Source of the DNA: Bacteroidaceae bacterium
GTDB lineage: Bacteria > Bacteroidota > Bacteroidia > Bacteroidales > Bacteroidaceae
Assembly (NCBI GenBank): GCA_017547385.1
Contig: JAFYPU010000002.1
Coordinates: 1 to 64,000 of the forward strand
DNA length: 64,000 nt
Reading direction: 5' to 3'
Positions 24,816-33,895 of the stretch are shown piece after piece. Position numbers and translations under genes: made by a program. Numbering within the stretch: position 1 is the stretch's first letter; every line of letters starts with the position of its first letter. The notes beneath the pieces were generated by a model. The model did not search any database, was not told where the DNA came from, and worked only from the letters and a program-made list of their open reading frames with translations.

Positions 24816-27728
24816 TTGAGACATTCCGCATCACATATCATCATTCTGCTCGTCCTGACACTGACATTCTGCAGCGCATGTTCGACCAAGAAGAACACAG
24901 CCACAAATCGCTGGTGGCAGTCCTTCACCACGCGCTACAATGTCTACTACAACGGACACGAGGCTTACAAAACGGGATGTGCTACTCAAGAAACGGGGCA
25001 TCAGGATAATTTCACCGAAATGCTACCCATGTTCTCAGTCAGCAATGAGAAATCACGCTCGTTGGGACTCACAAATTTCGAGATAGCCATCACAAAGTGT
25101 AAAAAGGCCATCCAACTCCGCTCCATCAAGAAAAAACCTGCACGCAAAGCCGGTCAACTTTCTGACAAGGAGAAGGCATTTCTCAGCCGTACCGAGTTCA
25201 ATCCTTTCCTCAAGAATGCGTGGTTGCTGATGGGCAAGTCGCAATTTCAGAAAGGCGACTTCATCGAAGCAGCCTCGACTTTCGCATACATCTCACGCAT
25301 CTACAAAGCCGAACCTGAGGTGGTAACCGAGTCGAACTTGTGGTTGGCACGCTGCTATGCCGAGTTGGATTGGTTCTACGACGCTGAGGACGCTTTGGAA
25401 CGCATTCCCAACGACAGTATCCCCCATCGGCTGAAACGCGAGCACGCCGCCACCATGGCCGACATGCTTCTGCGACAACAGCGATTGGCCGAAGCACTCC
25501 CCTACCTCACTTTGGCCGCTCGCAAAGAGCCGCGCAAATTGCAGAAAGCCCGTCTTTATTTTCTCTTGGGCCAAGTGCAGCAAGTCTTGGGCAACAAGCA
25601 GGAATCTTACAAGGCTTTGCAGAAATGTTTGAAGCAAAGTCCGCCATATCAACTCGCCTTTAATGCCCGCATCCTCCAAACCGAGGTGCTTGCCGATGCG
25701 AAGACAGCAAAGAAAGCCATAAGCACGCTGCGCCGGATGGCACGCTCGGAAAACAACAAAGAATATCTCGATCAGGTGTATTATGCCATGGGAAATGTAC
25801 ACTTGTTGCAGAATGACACCGCTGCGGCCATCGCAGCCTACGAAGCCGGTCGCGAAAAGGGAACCCGCAACGGCATTGAGAAGGGTGTACTCCTGCTGCG
25901 CCTGGGCAGCCTTTATTGGGACCAACGTCGCTTTGACGAAGCACAGAAATGCTATGGCACAGCCATCGGCATGATTGAGAAAACGCACCACCAATACGCC
26001 GAAACCATGCGCCGAAGCAAGGTGCTCGACCAGCTCGTTCCGCACACTTCGGCCATCCATCTACAAGACAGTCTGCTGCATCTGGCCGTATGTCCGGAGG
26101 AAGAGCGACTGGCTGCCATCGATCGCGTGATTGAAGCGTTGCGTAAAAAAGAAGAGGAGGAGCGCAGAGCACGCGAGGATTCGGCCGCTGAAGCTCGTGC
26201 ACAGGAGAACGGAGGCGGCGCAGCCGCTTCCAATCGTCCCGGAAGCAACGCCGGAGCCTCAACACAGCAAAGCGGAGACAAGACATGGTATTTCTATAAT
26301 CCCATGTTGGTGATGCAAGGAAAGCAAGACTTCCAAAAAGTTTGGGGAAAGCGTAAACTGGAAGACAACTGGCGTCGCAGCAATCGCAGCGTGATTGCGC
26401 AAGCCGGAGAGTTTGAAGAATACGATTATGCAGCCGAAGATTCGCTCGCCGCACTCGGAGAAGCCACCGACAGTCTGGCTTCCGACTCCACAGACATGGC
26501 GGCAGACTCAACAGCACTCGATCCTCACAATCGTGAATACTATTTGGCACAAATCCCCTTCAGCGATGAAGCCAAGGAAGCGGCACATGCCGTTATCCGC
26601 GAAGCACTCTTCAATGCCGGCATCATAGAGAAAGACAAGCTCGAGGACTTCCCGTTAGCAGCCGAGACGTTCACACGTCTTTACACCGATTACCCCGACT
26701 TCGAGCCTATGGATGAAGTTCTCCACCACCTGTTCCTGCTCTACTCCCGTTGGGGCAAGACGGCCGAAGCCGAAACTTTCAGAACGCGCCTTGCAAACGA
26801 ATTTCCCGAAAGCGAACTCACACGTCGCATCACCGACCCCGACTTCGAATATCTGGCACGCCACGGTGCCGCCATCGAGGACTCGCTTTACACCGCGGCC
26901 TACTCGGCTTATCGCCGGCGCGACAATGCTGAAGTGGAACGCCTTTGCCAAATTTCCACAGACAAGTTCCCCAACGGGTTGAACCGTCCCAAATTCCTGT
27001 TTGTGTCTGCGCTGAGCCGCATTGGCACTGCCGACAACAAGGAGCTGGCCAAGGAATTGCGCGACCTTGTGAGCCAATATCCCGAAAGCGATGTGAGCGA
27101 AATGGCCGGCATGATTGTGAAAGGTCTTGAATCCGGACGACAAATCGGCACCGGTGATTTCGACCTCGGTTCGCTTTGGGCACGCCGCAGCAACGAGACT
27201 GCAGAAGCCGACAGTGCCTCTACCGCTCAAAAACTCTCGGACGAACGGATGACACCCTTCGTCTTCGTGATTGCCTATCCCACCGACTCGCTTGACGACA
27301 ACCGCCTGCTTTACGACGTGGCACACTTCAACTTCACAAGCTTCATGGTGCGCGGTTTCGATATCCACATCGAACGTACGCCCGGCATCACGCAGTTCCG
27401 TGTCAGCGGTTTCAGCAACTACGACGAGGCGCACGCTTATGCCCAGCGCATCTACAAGGATGCCAGCCTGGCTCCCACGCTGCGACATGCCCGCACGCTG
27501 CTCATCTCACAGCACAACCTTGCATTGCTGGGCACTCAATACAGTTTTGACGACTACAAAGAATTCTACAACAAGACCTTTGCTCCGCTGAAAATCGATC
27601 TGGAACTTCCGCTCGACCTTGACGACGAACCCATCGAGCAACGCTATGAAGACGAATACACTCCCGAACAGTTGGAGGACCTCAACAACGAGTCGGGAGG
27701 CACGGACGACGGCGGAGAATGGTATTAA
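24816..27728 (+). CDS. porW: PorW/SprE-like TPR lipoprotein of type IX secretion
   Basis: A 970-residue lipoprotein. The start is a TTG at 24816: a TAA codon lies immediately upstream in frame, no ATG precedes the signal, and only this start leaves a full lipoprotein signal (RHSASHIIILLVLTLTFCSA plus Cys). The mature protein opens NRWWQSFTTRYNVYYNGHEA, characteristic of SprE/PorW. TPR units follow from about 115 to 400 (NPFLKNAWLLMGKSQFQKGD and ESNLWLARCYAELDWFYDAE), then a low-complexity linker rich in Ser, Ala and Asp (about 445-570), more TPRs, and an acidic tail. PorW links the PorKN ring to the rest of the T9SS machinery. T9SS-type domains occur on 16654-17112 in this window. Confidence 0.82.
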   Translation: MRHSASHIIILLVLTLTFCSACSTKKNTATNRWWQSFTTRYNVYYNGHEAYKTGCATQETGHQDNFTEMLPMFSVSNEKSRSLGLTNFEIAITKCKKAIQLRSIKKKPARKAGQLSDKEKAFLSRTEFNPFLKNAWLLMGKSQFQKGDFIEAASTFAYISRIYKAEPEVVTESNLWLARCYAELDWFYDAEDALERIPNDSIPHRLKREHAATMADMLLRQQRLAEALPYLTLAARKEPRKLQKARLYFLLGQVQQVLGNKQESYKALQKCLKQSPPYQLAFNARILQTEVLADAKTAKKAISTLRRMARSENNKEYLDQVYYAMGNVHLLQNDTAAAIAAYEAGREKGTRNGIEKGVLLLRLGSLYWDQRRFDEAQKCYGTAIGMIEKTHHQYAETMRRSKVLDQLVPHTSAIHLQDSLLHLAVCPEEERLAAIDRVIEALRKKEEEERRAREDSAAEARAQENGGGAAASNRPGSNAGASTQQSGDKTWYFYNPMLVMQGKQDFQKVWGKRKLEDNWRRSNRSVIAQAGEFEEYDYAAEDSLAALGEATDSLASDSTDMAADSTALDPHNREYYLAQIPFSDEAKEAAHAVIREALFNAGIIEKDKLEDFPLAAETFTRLYTDYPDFEPMDEVLHHLFLLYSRWGKTAEAETFRTRLANEFPESELTRRITDPDFEYLARHGAAIEDSLYTAAYSAYRRRDNAEVERLCQISTDKFPNGLNRPKFLFVSALSRIGTADNKELAKELRDLVSQYPESDVSEMAGMIVKGLESGRQIGTGDFDLGSLWARRSNETAEADSASTAQKLSDERMTPFVFVIAYPTDSLDDNRLLYDVAHFNFTSFMVRGFDIHIERTPGITQFRVSGFSNYDEAHAYAQRIYKDASLAPTLRHARTLLISQHNLALLGTQYSFDDYKEFYNKTFAPLKIDLELPLDLDDEPIEQRYEDEYTPEQLEDLNNESGGTDDGGEWY

Positions 27729-27766
27729 CAATCTGTATAATTCCATCATCGACAAACACACATCCT

Positions 27767-28264
27767 ATGGAAAACAACACATCTTGCCAACGTAAGAAAA
27801 TCCTCAATCCTTTCGTTCATCTGGAGGGTTACAACTGCTTTGGCTGCGCACCGGGTAATCCTTTCGGCGTGAAAATGGAATTTTATGAAGAGGGCGACGA
27901 CATTGTGAGTTGCTGGCAACCCAAATCGGAATACCAAGGATGGCTCAACACCTTGCACGGGGGCATTCAGGCCGTGCTGCTCGACGAAATCTGCGGGTGG
28001 GTGGTAATGCGCAAACTGCAGACAGCCGGCGTTACCTCGAAGATGGAAACACGCTATCTCCGACCCGTGAGCACCCTCGACGAATGCATCACCCTCCGCG
28101 CCCGCATCACTGAACAGCGACGCAACATCGTCAACATCGAGGCCGAACTATGCAACGCTGCCGGTCAGGTGTGCACACGCGCCCTCTGCACCTACTTCAC
28201 GTTCCCCCAAAAGAAGGCACGCGAAATGCACTTTCACCATTGCCACACTGAGGACGAAGTGTGA
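27767..28264 (+). CDS. Hotdog-fold thioesterase (PaaI-like)
   Basis: A 165-residue single-domain acyl-CoA thioesterase-like protein. It starts at the ATG at 27767 (the frame's earlier ATG at 27719 lies within the porW coding region). The hotdog core shows YNCFGCAPGNPFGVKMEF, WLNTLHGGIQAVLLDEICGW (catalytic HGG and Asp/Glu region) and the strand KMETRYLRPV. The acyl substrate is unknown. It is last in the plus-strand run, 38 bp after porW. Confidence 0.8.
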   Translation: MENNTSCQRKKILNPFVHLEGYNCFGCAPGNPFGVKMEFYEEGDDIVSCWQPKSEYQGWLNTLHGGIQAVLLDEICGWVVMRKLQTAGVTSKMETRYLRPVSTLDECITLRARITEQRRNIVNIEAELCNAAGQVCTRALCTYFTFPQKKAREMHFHHCHTEDEV

Positions 28265-28327
28265 AGCATGAGGCCTTGAAAAACCACCCGGCTCGTCCCT
28301 CGTTTTTCCAGCCCCGACGCAGAAAAA

Positions 28328-28390
28328 TCTACTCGGCGTTTAGAAATTTCTACAAGCACTGCAGAAAATTCTAAACGCCGAGTAAATTTT
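28328..28390. repeat. 21-bp module array, site E (three modules)
   Basis: Words TCTACTCGGCGTTTAGA (28328), TCTACAAGCACTGCAGA (28349) and TCTAAACGCCGAGTAAA (28370). The outer two are reverse complements. The reverse complement of 28407-28426 gives the shared leader box TGACACTTTG, read on the minus strand. Confidence 0.85.
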
Positions 28391-28395
28391 TGCAC

Positions 28396-28413
28396 GCCGC
28401 AAGCGGCTTTTTT
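28396..28413 (+). terminator. Possible terminator of the thioesterase gene
   Basis: A short G/C hairpin GCCGCAAGCGGC is followed by six T, just downstream of array E, between convergent genes. Confidence 0.4.
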
Positions 28414-28450
28414 CAGCAAAGTGTCAGCAAAATGGTCGGTGCACGCGAAA

Positions 28451-31400
28451 TCACTCAATCACGATTTCGCTGCTGCCGCCCACAGGCCGCTTGCAAACGT
28501 GAATGCGCGGGCTGATTTGTTGCTGTATTTGTTCGGTGTGGCTGATCACACCCACTTTTCTTCCCTGTGTGTTTTCGAGATTGGCCAGAGCATTCATGAC
28601 AATGTCCAACGAGTCGCGGTCCAGATGCCCGAAGCCCTCATCGATAAACAGGCTTCCGATGGCAAGATTGTTGCTCGACAGCGAAGCCAACGCCAGGGCC
28701 AGAGCCAAGCTCACCACAAAGGTTTCGCCCCCGGAGAGCGAGTGAACATATCGCCGTTGGTCAAACATTTCGCGGTCAATGATTTCCAAATCCAAAGAAC
28801 CGGCTGTTGCTTGCAGTTCATAGCGCGGCGAAAGTTGGCGCAACTGTTGGTTGGCATGCTCGACAAGTGTGGCAAAAGTGTAACCCTGTGCCCAATTTCG
28901 GAACTTCTTTCCGTCGGAACTGCCGAAGAGTTTGTTCAAACGGCTCCACTCCTCATAATTTTCGTACGCCGCCCGGATTTTTTCCTCCATCTTCTCAGCA
29001 TTGCGCACAGCGTTTTCGTGCAATCTCAACTTCTCATCGACGATGACCCACTCGGCCTGTTGCTGCTTCTTCTTGGCGGCATTCTCAGCGGACAGGGCCT
29101 GCAGTGCCTCATAGGTTTCGGCCGCGATTTCAGGATTGGGCCGACCGGGTTTGGCCTGCAATTCCGTCAGTTCAACCTGTGCCGCTTTCAGATTGTGACG
29201 AGCCAAGTCGGCCGCCTGACGCACGGCATTCACTTCGCGGCGCAAGGCATTCCAATCGCAAGGATCGCTGAAAATCTTTTTGAGTTCGGAATACTGCATC
29301 GGGGTGTGCTCCACGTTGTACTGCAACAGCCAATTGTCAAGTTCCAACCGCTTGACACGCAACAGTTCTTCGCACTTCGAACGGTTTTCTTGCAATCCGG
29401 TGAGCGTTCCGCCCAACTGATTGACACGCTCAAGCATGGCATCTTTTCGCCGGCGAGCCTCAGCCTCTTTGGCACGCGCTTCAGCCATGGCTGTACGGTG
29501 TGTTTCAGCCTCCTGCTCAGGCGAACCATCTCCAAAGAGGCGGCGCAATTCCTGCATCTTGGCAGACAAAATTTCAGCCGTTTTGTTGCGACGGTCCAGA
29601 CACTCTGTCATTTTTCCCTCAGCCTCGGTCAACTTGTCCTCAGCTGCACGCAAATCTTTCTGCAACAAAATCAGACGGTTCTGACCTGTCTCCAGTTTTG
29701 AACAAGTGGTCTGCCAATCTTGATAGAGTGCCTTTAGACCGGTGCGATAGCCATCCGGATTTTCCTGATAGCGAGAAGCCCAATCGGGCGTAAGGAGCGA
29801 ACTGAGGTCGCCATGCAACTGCAACCGTGCACGGTCGCTGCGGTCGATGCTGCGTTGCAGTTCCTCAATGGCGGCTGCGGCAACGCTGCGGTCGGTTCGC
29901 AGCTTTTCAAGTCCGGAACGTTCCTCCGAAATTTTATCATTGACACGCGCCATCTCAGCATTGATGGCGTTGATTTTCTCTTGGTGAGCATTGAACGTAG
30001 TCCAATCGCGCTCAGCTTCAGAAGCGGCACGCACTGCGCTCTCCTGCAACTGGCGAAGCATGATGCGCCTGGCGTGGCGGTTGGCCGTGGCGGAGCAATC
30101 GCGGAAAGAGGAGTCGAGTTCGGCATATTGCGCCCACTGCTCCACATCTGCCGCCTGGCGTTTTTCGCATTCGGCCAAACTGTTTTTAACCTCCTCATAG
30201 ACAGCTGTCAAGGCTGCATAGCGTTCGCGCTCGGCAGTGAGAGCTTCGGTGGCTGCGTTGAGCTCATTTTGCAACTCCTTATATTCTTTCTCCAAATTGC
30301 TGAGCAATTTTCCCATCTCGCGCTCCGTCTCCGTGTGATAAGGGTGGTGAGTGGCTCCACACACCGGACACGCCGTTCCTTCCTTAAGATGATGTCGCAG
30401 CTTGAGGATGTCCTGACTCTGACTCAGCGTATAAGAAACGTGAAGGCGCTCGAAAGCTTTGCTGAGCACTTCGCGTTCATTCTGCATGCGTTCCAGCGTT
30501 TTGGCCATTTGCTGCAAATCCGCACTGCGGCGGTTGCTGTCGGCCTTGCGTTCTTCCAACTCTTCATAACCGGCAGAGATGCGCTGCCACAACAGCGCGG
30601 CAGATTTGAGTGCTTGCAGGCGATGATTGTGCTCGGTGCAACGACGTTGCAACACGGCACTTTCGCAGCCATAGTTGGCTTGTGTGTGAATGGCCAGTTC
30701 GCTTTTGAGCGTGGAGAGGCGGTGTGCATTTTCGAGGGCACTCTTCTCGCTTTTCCCGATGGAAAGCGTGAGTTGCTGCAAGCGGTTCTGCTGCGTGGCG
30801 AGTTGTTTTGTCTGTTCGTTGGTGCGCTTCCGTTCGGTATCGAGGGCACTCAGCTTGTCCTTCACCAAATCGAATTTTTCGAACATGCGCTTGTGAACAA
30901 TGAGCGACTGCTTGCGCAAACTCTGCTGCTCGATGTCCTTCTCCACGGAAGCAATGTCGGCACGGCGCGATGCCACGATGGTGCGGCTGCGTGCCGCGGC
31001 GTTTTGTGCCTCTTGCAACTGCTTTTCCCAATTTCCCAACTGCGTTTTTGCCTGAGAGATTTCGCCATTCAGTGCATGGCCTCTGTTGATGTCGGCACTG
31101 CGCAAATGAAAACGGCGTTCCATCTCGTCGATGCGTTCCTTGGCCGTGGTAAGTGCCGAATCGAGCGTGCGAAGGTCGGCACGGCTTGCATCGATTTCTT
31201 TCTGCACGGCATGTTCCTGCTTGCGCGATGCATCGATGTCGGCTGTGCGTTGGCTTATTTCTTGATACACCGGCTGTATGCACAACACGGAGTCGTAACG
31301 TTCGAGCTTCTCTTCCTCACCTCTGAGAGAGGTATATCGTTTGTGTGCCTCGGCTTCTTCGCTTTCGCGACGGCGCACCGCAGCTTTGCGCAAGGCGAAG

Positions 31401-32215
31401 GCTTCGTGCCACTCCAATTGCCGGCCGATGCGCCCGGCTTCGGTATCGAGGAACTCCAAGGAAGTGCTAAGCCGCTGTGAGGTTTCGCGCAGCGCGTTCA
31501 ACTCTTCGTCCTCCAGGCGGTTGTGCAGCATTCCCTTCACCTCATTGGTGAGATCGGCGTGTGCTTGCTGCGCCAACTGAGTTTGTTGATGAATTTTGCG
31601 CGATATTTCTGCATAAACTTCCGTGCCGGTGAGTTTTTCGAGCAAGGCGGCCTTGTCCTCGCGCCGTGCTTTGATGAAATTGGAAAAGCTGCCTTGGGCC
31701 AACATCACGGTGCGCGAGAATTGGTTGTAATCGAGGCCGATGATTTCGTTCAGCACGGGCTGAAGTTTACGCTCGTTGAAGGTGTGTTTCTTCGGTGCGA
31801 TGCGTTCAAGCGTACGCTCGACTGTGCTGTAGTTGTTGGTTCGCTTGAGTCGTACATACCATTTGGCCCGATAGCGTGCACCATCCGGTGTGCTGAACTC
31901 GACGATGGAATATCCTTGCTTGGTTCCGCGTCGCAGGATGTTGCGTGTGTTGTCGGGCTGCAGAGGTTCGGGAGTTTTTTCATCGGTCTCGGCAGAGATG
32001 GTCTGTGTTTTCTCCATTTTCTGCACATTGTTGAGACGCGGTGCCTCATCATAGAGCGCAAGGCAAATGGCATCGAGCACGGTGCTTTTTCCGGCTCCGG
32101 TGTCTCCGGTTATGGCAAAGAGACCTGCAGAGCGCAGGGGTTCCACGGTGAAATCGATGGTTTGTTCGCCCTCGATGGAGGCGAGATTGCAGATGGTGAT
32201 TTTATCTATCTTCAT
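28451..32215 (-). CDS. sbcC: Exonuclease SbcCD ATPase subunit
   Basis: A 1,254-residue Rad50-like SMC ATPase, the partner of SbcD in cutting DNA hairpins and protein-blocked ends. The Walker A motif GDTGAGKST is at 37-45. Two long coiled-coil arms flank a zinc hook, CPVCGATHH near residue 615. The C-terminal ABC signature SLSGGETFVVSLALALALAS is followed by the Walker B region LFIDEGFGHLD. It starts 32 bp after the stop of sbcD. Its substrate class, cruciforms and hairpins, is of interest because the palindromic arrays in this window could form such structures. Confidence 0.93.
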   Translation of the reverse strand: MKIDKITICNLASIEGEQTIDFTVEPLRSAGLFAITGDTGAGKSTVLDAICLALYDEAPRLNNVQKMEKTQTISAETDEKTPEPLQPDNTRNILRRGTKQGYSIVEFSTPDGARYRAKWYVRLKRTNNYSTVERTLERIAPKKHTFNERKLQPVLNEIIGLDYNQFSRTVMLAQGSFSNFIKARREDKAALLEKLTGTEVYAEISRKIHQQTQLAQQAHADLTNEVKGMLHNRLEDEELNALRETSQRLSTSLEFLDTEAGRIGRQLEWHEAFALRKAAVRRRESEEAEAHKRYTSLRGEEEKLERYDSVLCIQPVYQEISQRTADIDASRKQEHAVQKEIDASRADLRTLDSALTTAKERIDEMERRFHLRSADINRGHALNGEISQAKTQLGNWEKQLQEAQNAAARSRTIVASRRADIASVEKDIEQQSLRKQSLIVHKRMFEKFDLVKDKLSALDTERKRTNEQTKQLATQQNRLQQLTLSIGKSEKSALENAHRLSTLKSELAIHTQANYGCESAVLQRRCTEHNHRLQALKSAALLWQRISAGYEELEERKADSNRRSADLQQMAKTLERMQNEREVLSKAFERLHVSYTLSQSQDILKLRHHLKEGTACPVCGATHHPYHTETEREMGKLLSNLEKEYKELQNELNAATEALTAERERYAALTAVYEEVKNSLAECEKRQAADVEQWAQYAELDSSFRDCSATANRHARRIMLRQLQESAVRAASEAERDWTTFNAHQEKINAINAEMARVNDKISEERSGLEKLRTDRSVAAAAIEELQRSIDRSDRARLQLHGDLSSLLTPDWASRYQENPDGYRTGLKALYQDWQTTCSKLETGQNRLILLQKDLRAAEDKLTEAEGKMTECLDRRNKTAEILSAKMQELRRLFGDGSPEQEAETHRTAMAEARAKEAEARRRKDAMLERVNQLGGTLTGLQENRSKCEELLRVKRLELDNWLLQYNVEHTPMQYSELKKIFSDPCDWNALRREVNAVRQAADLARHNLKAAQVELTELQAKPGRPNPEIAAETYEALQALSAENAAKKKQQQAEWVIVDEKLRLHENAVRNAEKMEEKIRAAYENYEEWSRLNKLFGSSDGKKFRNWAQGYTFATLVEHANQQLRQLSPRYELQATAGSLDLEIIDREMFDQRRYVHSLSGGETFVVSLALALALASLSSNNLAIGSLFIDEGFGHLDRDSLDIVMNALANLENTQGRKVGVISHTEQIQQQISPRIHVCKRPVGGSSEIVIE

Positions 32216-32247
32216 GATGCTTGTGCGAATGTGGATGGGCGGTGTGC

Positions 32248-33483
32248 TTATTCTTCCGGTGTTTCGACGGCTTCGGTTTCGGCTTTCTGAAATCGCTGCG
32301 CCAAGGGTTCGGGCATGGGAGTGCCATAGAGCCGTTGAAAAACGCGGTCGGCCATTTCGCGCGGAGAGATGGCGTGCAACTGTTGCACGGAGGGATGTTC
32401 CTCAGTGTGCCGGCCGTTGTCGGGCAGTTCGCGCACGATGCGGCAGAGGCGCACGGCACGCTCGGCCAGGGCATTGTTCACATCGTTCACAAAGGATGGT
32501 TCGGGTTGCTCTTCGAGCACGCGTATTTCCAAATAAGGCCATTGCGTTCCGTCATCGTTTTTGCGACGCTGCGGAAGTGATTCGATGGCTTTGAGCACCT
32601 GCGCCGGCGTGGCTGCCCCGTGTTCGGGGATGGTGAGCAGGGAGCGCAACGGTTGGTAAGGGATACGCTCGATGCTCTGCAAGCCGTTTGCATCGATTTC
32701 GACGCACTGCACTCCATGCTCGTAGTGCTTTTCGGCAAACGACATCGGGAGCACACTGCCGGCATAGTGCGCCTCAGCCTTTCCGGCCACACGCTGCGCT
32801 TTGTGAATGTGCCCCAGTGCGGTATAGCAGGCACAAGCCGTTACCTCGGCATCGACACAGTCCTGTCCACCCACCACAAGGCGTTCGCTGTGCTCGCTCT
32901 GACAAACTGCTGCTCCGGCAGCATAAAAATGAGCTACGGAGATAACGGGCAGTGCCTTGAACGGTGATTTGCGCAAACGGCGCATGCAGTTTTCGTAATA
33001 GAACCGAATGCCCTCTTCGGTGCTCATGCCGGGAGGGTAGTCGCACGAACGGAGATAGGGCAAGGCGATGCACACCACCTCGGCTTCATGGCCGTTGCGA
33101 CGACTCAGCGGAAGGAGATAGTAATCGAAGTCGGGACCTTTCTCCGTGCGACGTATCGTGCCGCGCACATAGATGTTGTGCCGCTTCAGCAATTCGGCAG
33201 GTGCCTCGATGCGTCCGGCAGAATCATGATTGCCGGCGGTGAGCACAATTTGCAGGCCCGGCACGGTTTCGGTGGCTTGCAACAGAAAGTCGAACAGCAT
33301 CTGTTCGGCTGTGGCCGCAGGGTTGGGCGTATCGTATACGTCGCCTGCAATTATCAGAAGGTCGGGCATTTCTTTCCGCAGCACATCGATGAGCCAATTC
33401 AGGAAATGGCGATGCTCTTCAATGCGGTCGTGTCCGTGGAAATTGTTTCCCAAATGCCAATCGGCGGTATGCAGAATTTTCAT
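32248..33483 (-). CDS. sbcD: Exonuclease SbcCD nuclease subunit
   Basis: A 411-residue Mre11-family metallophosphoesterase. The five metal-binding motifs are visible in order: HTADWHLGN (4-12), IIAGDVYDTPNP, TAGNHDSAGR, VISVAHFYAAGA and ALGHIHKAQ. The C-terminal part (about 280-411) is the capping and SbcC-binding region. It heads the sbcD-sbcC operon, and repeat P4 supplies a -7 box 18 bp upstream. It ends 32 bp before sbcC. Confidence 0.93.
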   Translation of the reverse strand: MKILHTADWHLGNNFHGHDRIEEHRHFLNWLIDVLRKEMPDLLIIAGDVYDTPNPAATAEQMLFDFLLQATETVPGLQIVLTAGNHDSAGRIEAPAELLKRHNIYVRGTIRRTEKGPDFDYYLLPLSRRNGHEAEVVCIALPYLRSCDYPPGMSTEEGIRFYYENCMRRLRKSPFKALPVISVAHFYAAGAAVCQSEHSERLVVGGQDCVDAEVTACACYTALGHIHKAQRVAGKAEAHYAGSVLPMSFAEKHYEHGVQCVEIDANGLQSIERIPYQPLRSLLTIPEHGAATPAQVLKAIESLPQRRKNDDGTQWPYLEIRVLEEQPEPSFVNDVNNALAERAVRLCRIVRELPDNGRHTEEHPSVQQLHAISPREMADRVFQRLYGTPMPEPLAQRFQKAETEAVETPEE

Positions 33484-33501
33484 ATCTCTTGTTTAGATTT
33501 G

Positions 33502-33509
33502 CAAAGTTA
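33502..33509 (-). promoter_or_regulatory. -7 box upstream of sbcDC
   Basis: CAAAGTTA, which is TAACTTTG on the minus strand, within P4 and 18 bp upstream of the sbcD ATG. Confidence 0.55.
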
Positions 33510-33585
33510 GTGCAAGGTGAGCGGAAAACATGAAAATGAGTTTACGAATTTTCGAAAGTTTTTTAATGCCGAAGCCTGACTTATC

Positions 33586-33593
33586 CAAAGTTA
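33586..33593 (-). promoter_or_regulatory. Second, tandem -7 box upstream of sbcDC
   Basis: CAAAGTTA again (TAACTTTG on the minus strand), in the partial copy P5, 84 bp further upstream. Confidence 0.4.
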
Positions 33594-33688
33594 GTGCAAG
33601 GCAAACGGAAAACGTTGAAGGGCCACAGGCAATGCGTTATGATTTTTCTGACACTTTGCCGAAAAAACACGAATTTGCTGCGCAAAAA

Positions 33689-33751
33689 TCTACAAGGCGT
33701 TTAGAAATTTCTGCAAGCACTGCAGAAAATTCTGCAAGGCGTGCGCAAAAT
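33689..33751. repeat. 21-bp module array, site F (three modules)
   Basis: Words TCTACAAGGCGTTTAGA (33689), TCTGCAAGCACTGCAGA (33710) and TCTGCAAGGCGTGCGCA (33731, decayed 3' half). The leader box TGACACTTTGCCGAAAAAAC is at 33649-33668. Confidence 0.85.
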
Positions 33752-33805
33752 CGGGAAAAGCCTATAGGGATTCTTACGCTTGAACGAGTCGCACCGAAAA
33801 GCGAA

Positions 33806-33849
33806 AACAAACATCGGGCAACACCACACGGTGCTGCCCGATGCTTGTT
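33806..33849 (-). terminator. Terminator of the beta-galactosidase gene
   Basis: A long hairpin has arms 33806-33825 and 33830-33849 (core CATCGGGCA with TGCCCGATG), two mismatches and a 4-base loop. On the minus strand it is followed by TTTTCG. Confidence 0.75.
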
Positions 33850-33895
33850 ATCAATGTCCGAAAGCAGACTGCGAAGGCTGCCAACGGGAGGTCAA

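Larger units (their letters stand above)
33501..33594 (-). repeat. Promoter-carrying dispersed repeat, copies P4 and P5
   Basis: GCAAAGTTAGTGCAAGGTGA at 33501 starts a copy whose far end (GCCGAAGCCTGACTTATCC) is joined directly to a second head, CAAAGTTAGTGCAAGGC at 33586. The layout follows P1 and P2. Confidence 0.6.
33484..33895. other. Intergenic region with P4/P5 repeats, array F and a terminator
   Basis: Non-coding. It contains two copies of the promoter-repeat head (33501 and 33586), the leader box (33649-33668), array F (33689-33751) and the terminator of the beta-galactosidase gene (33806-33849). Confidence 0.7.
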
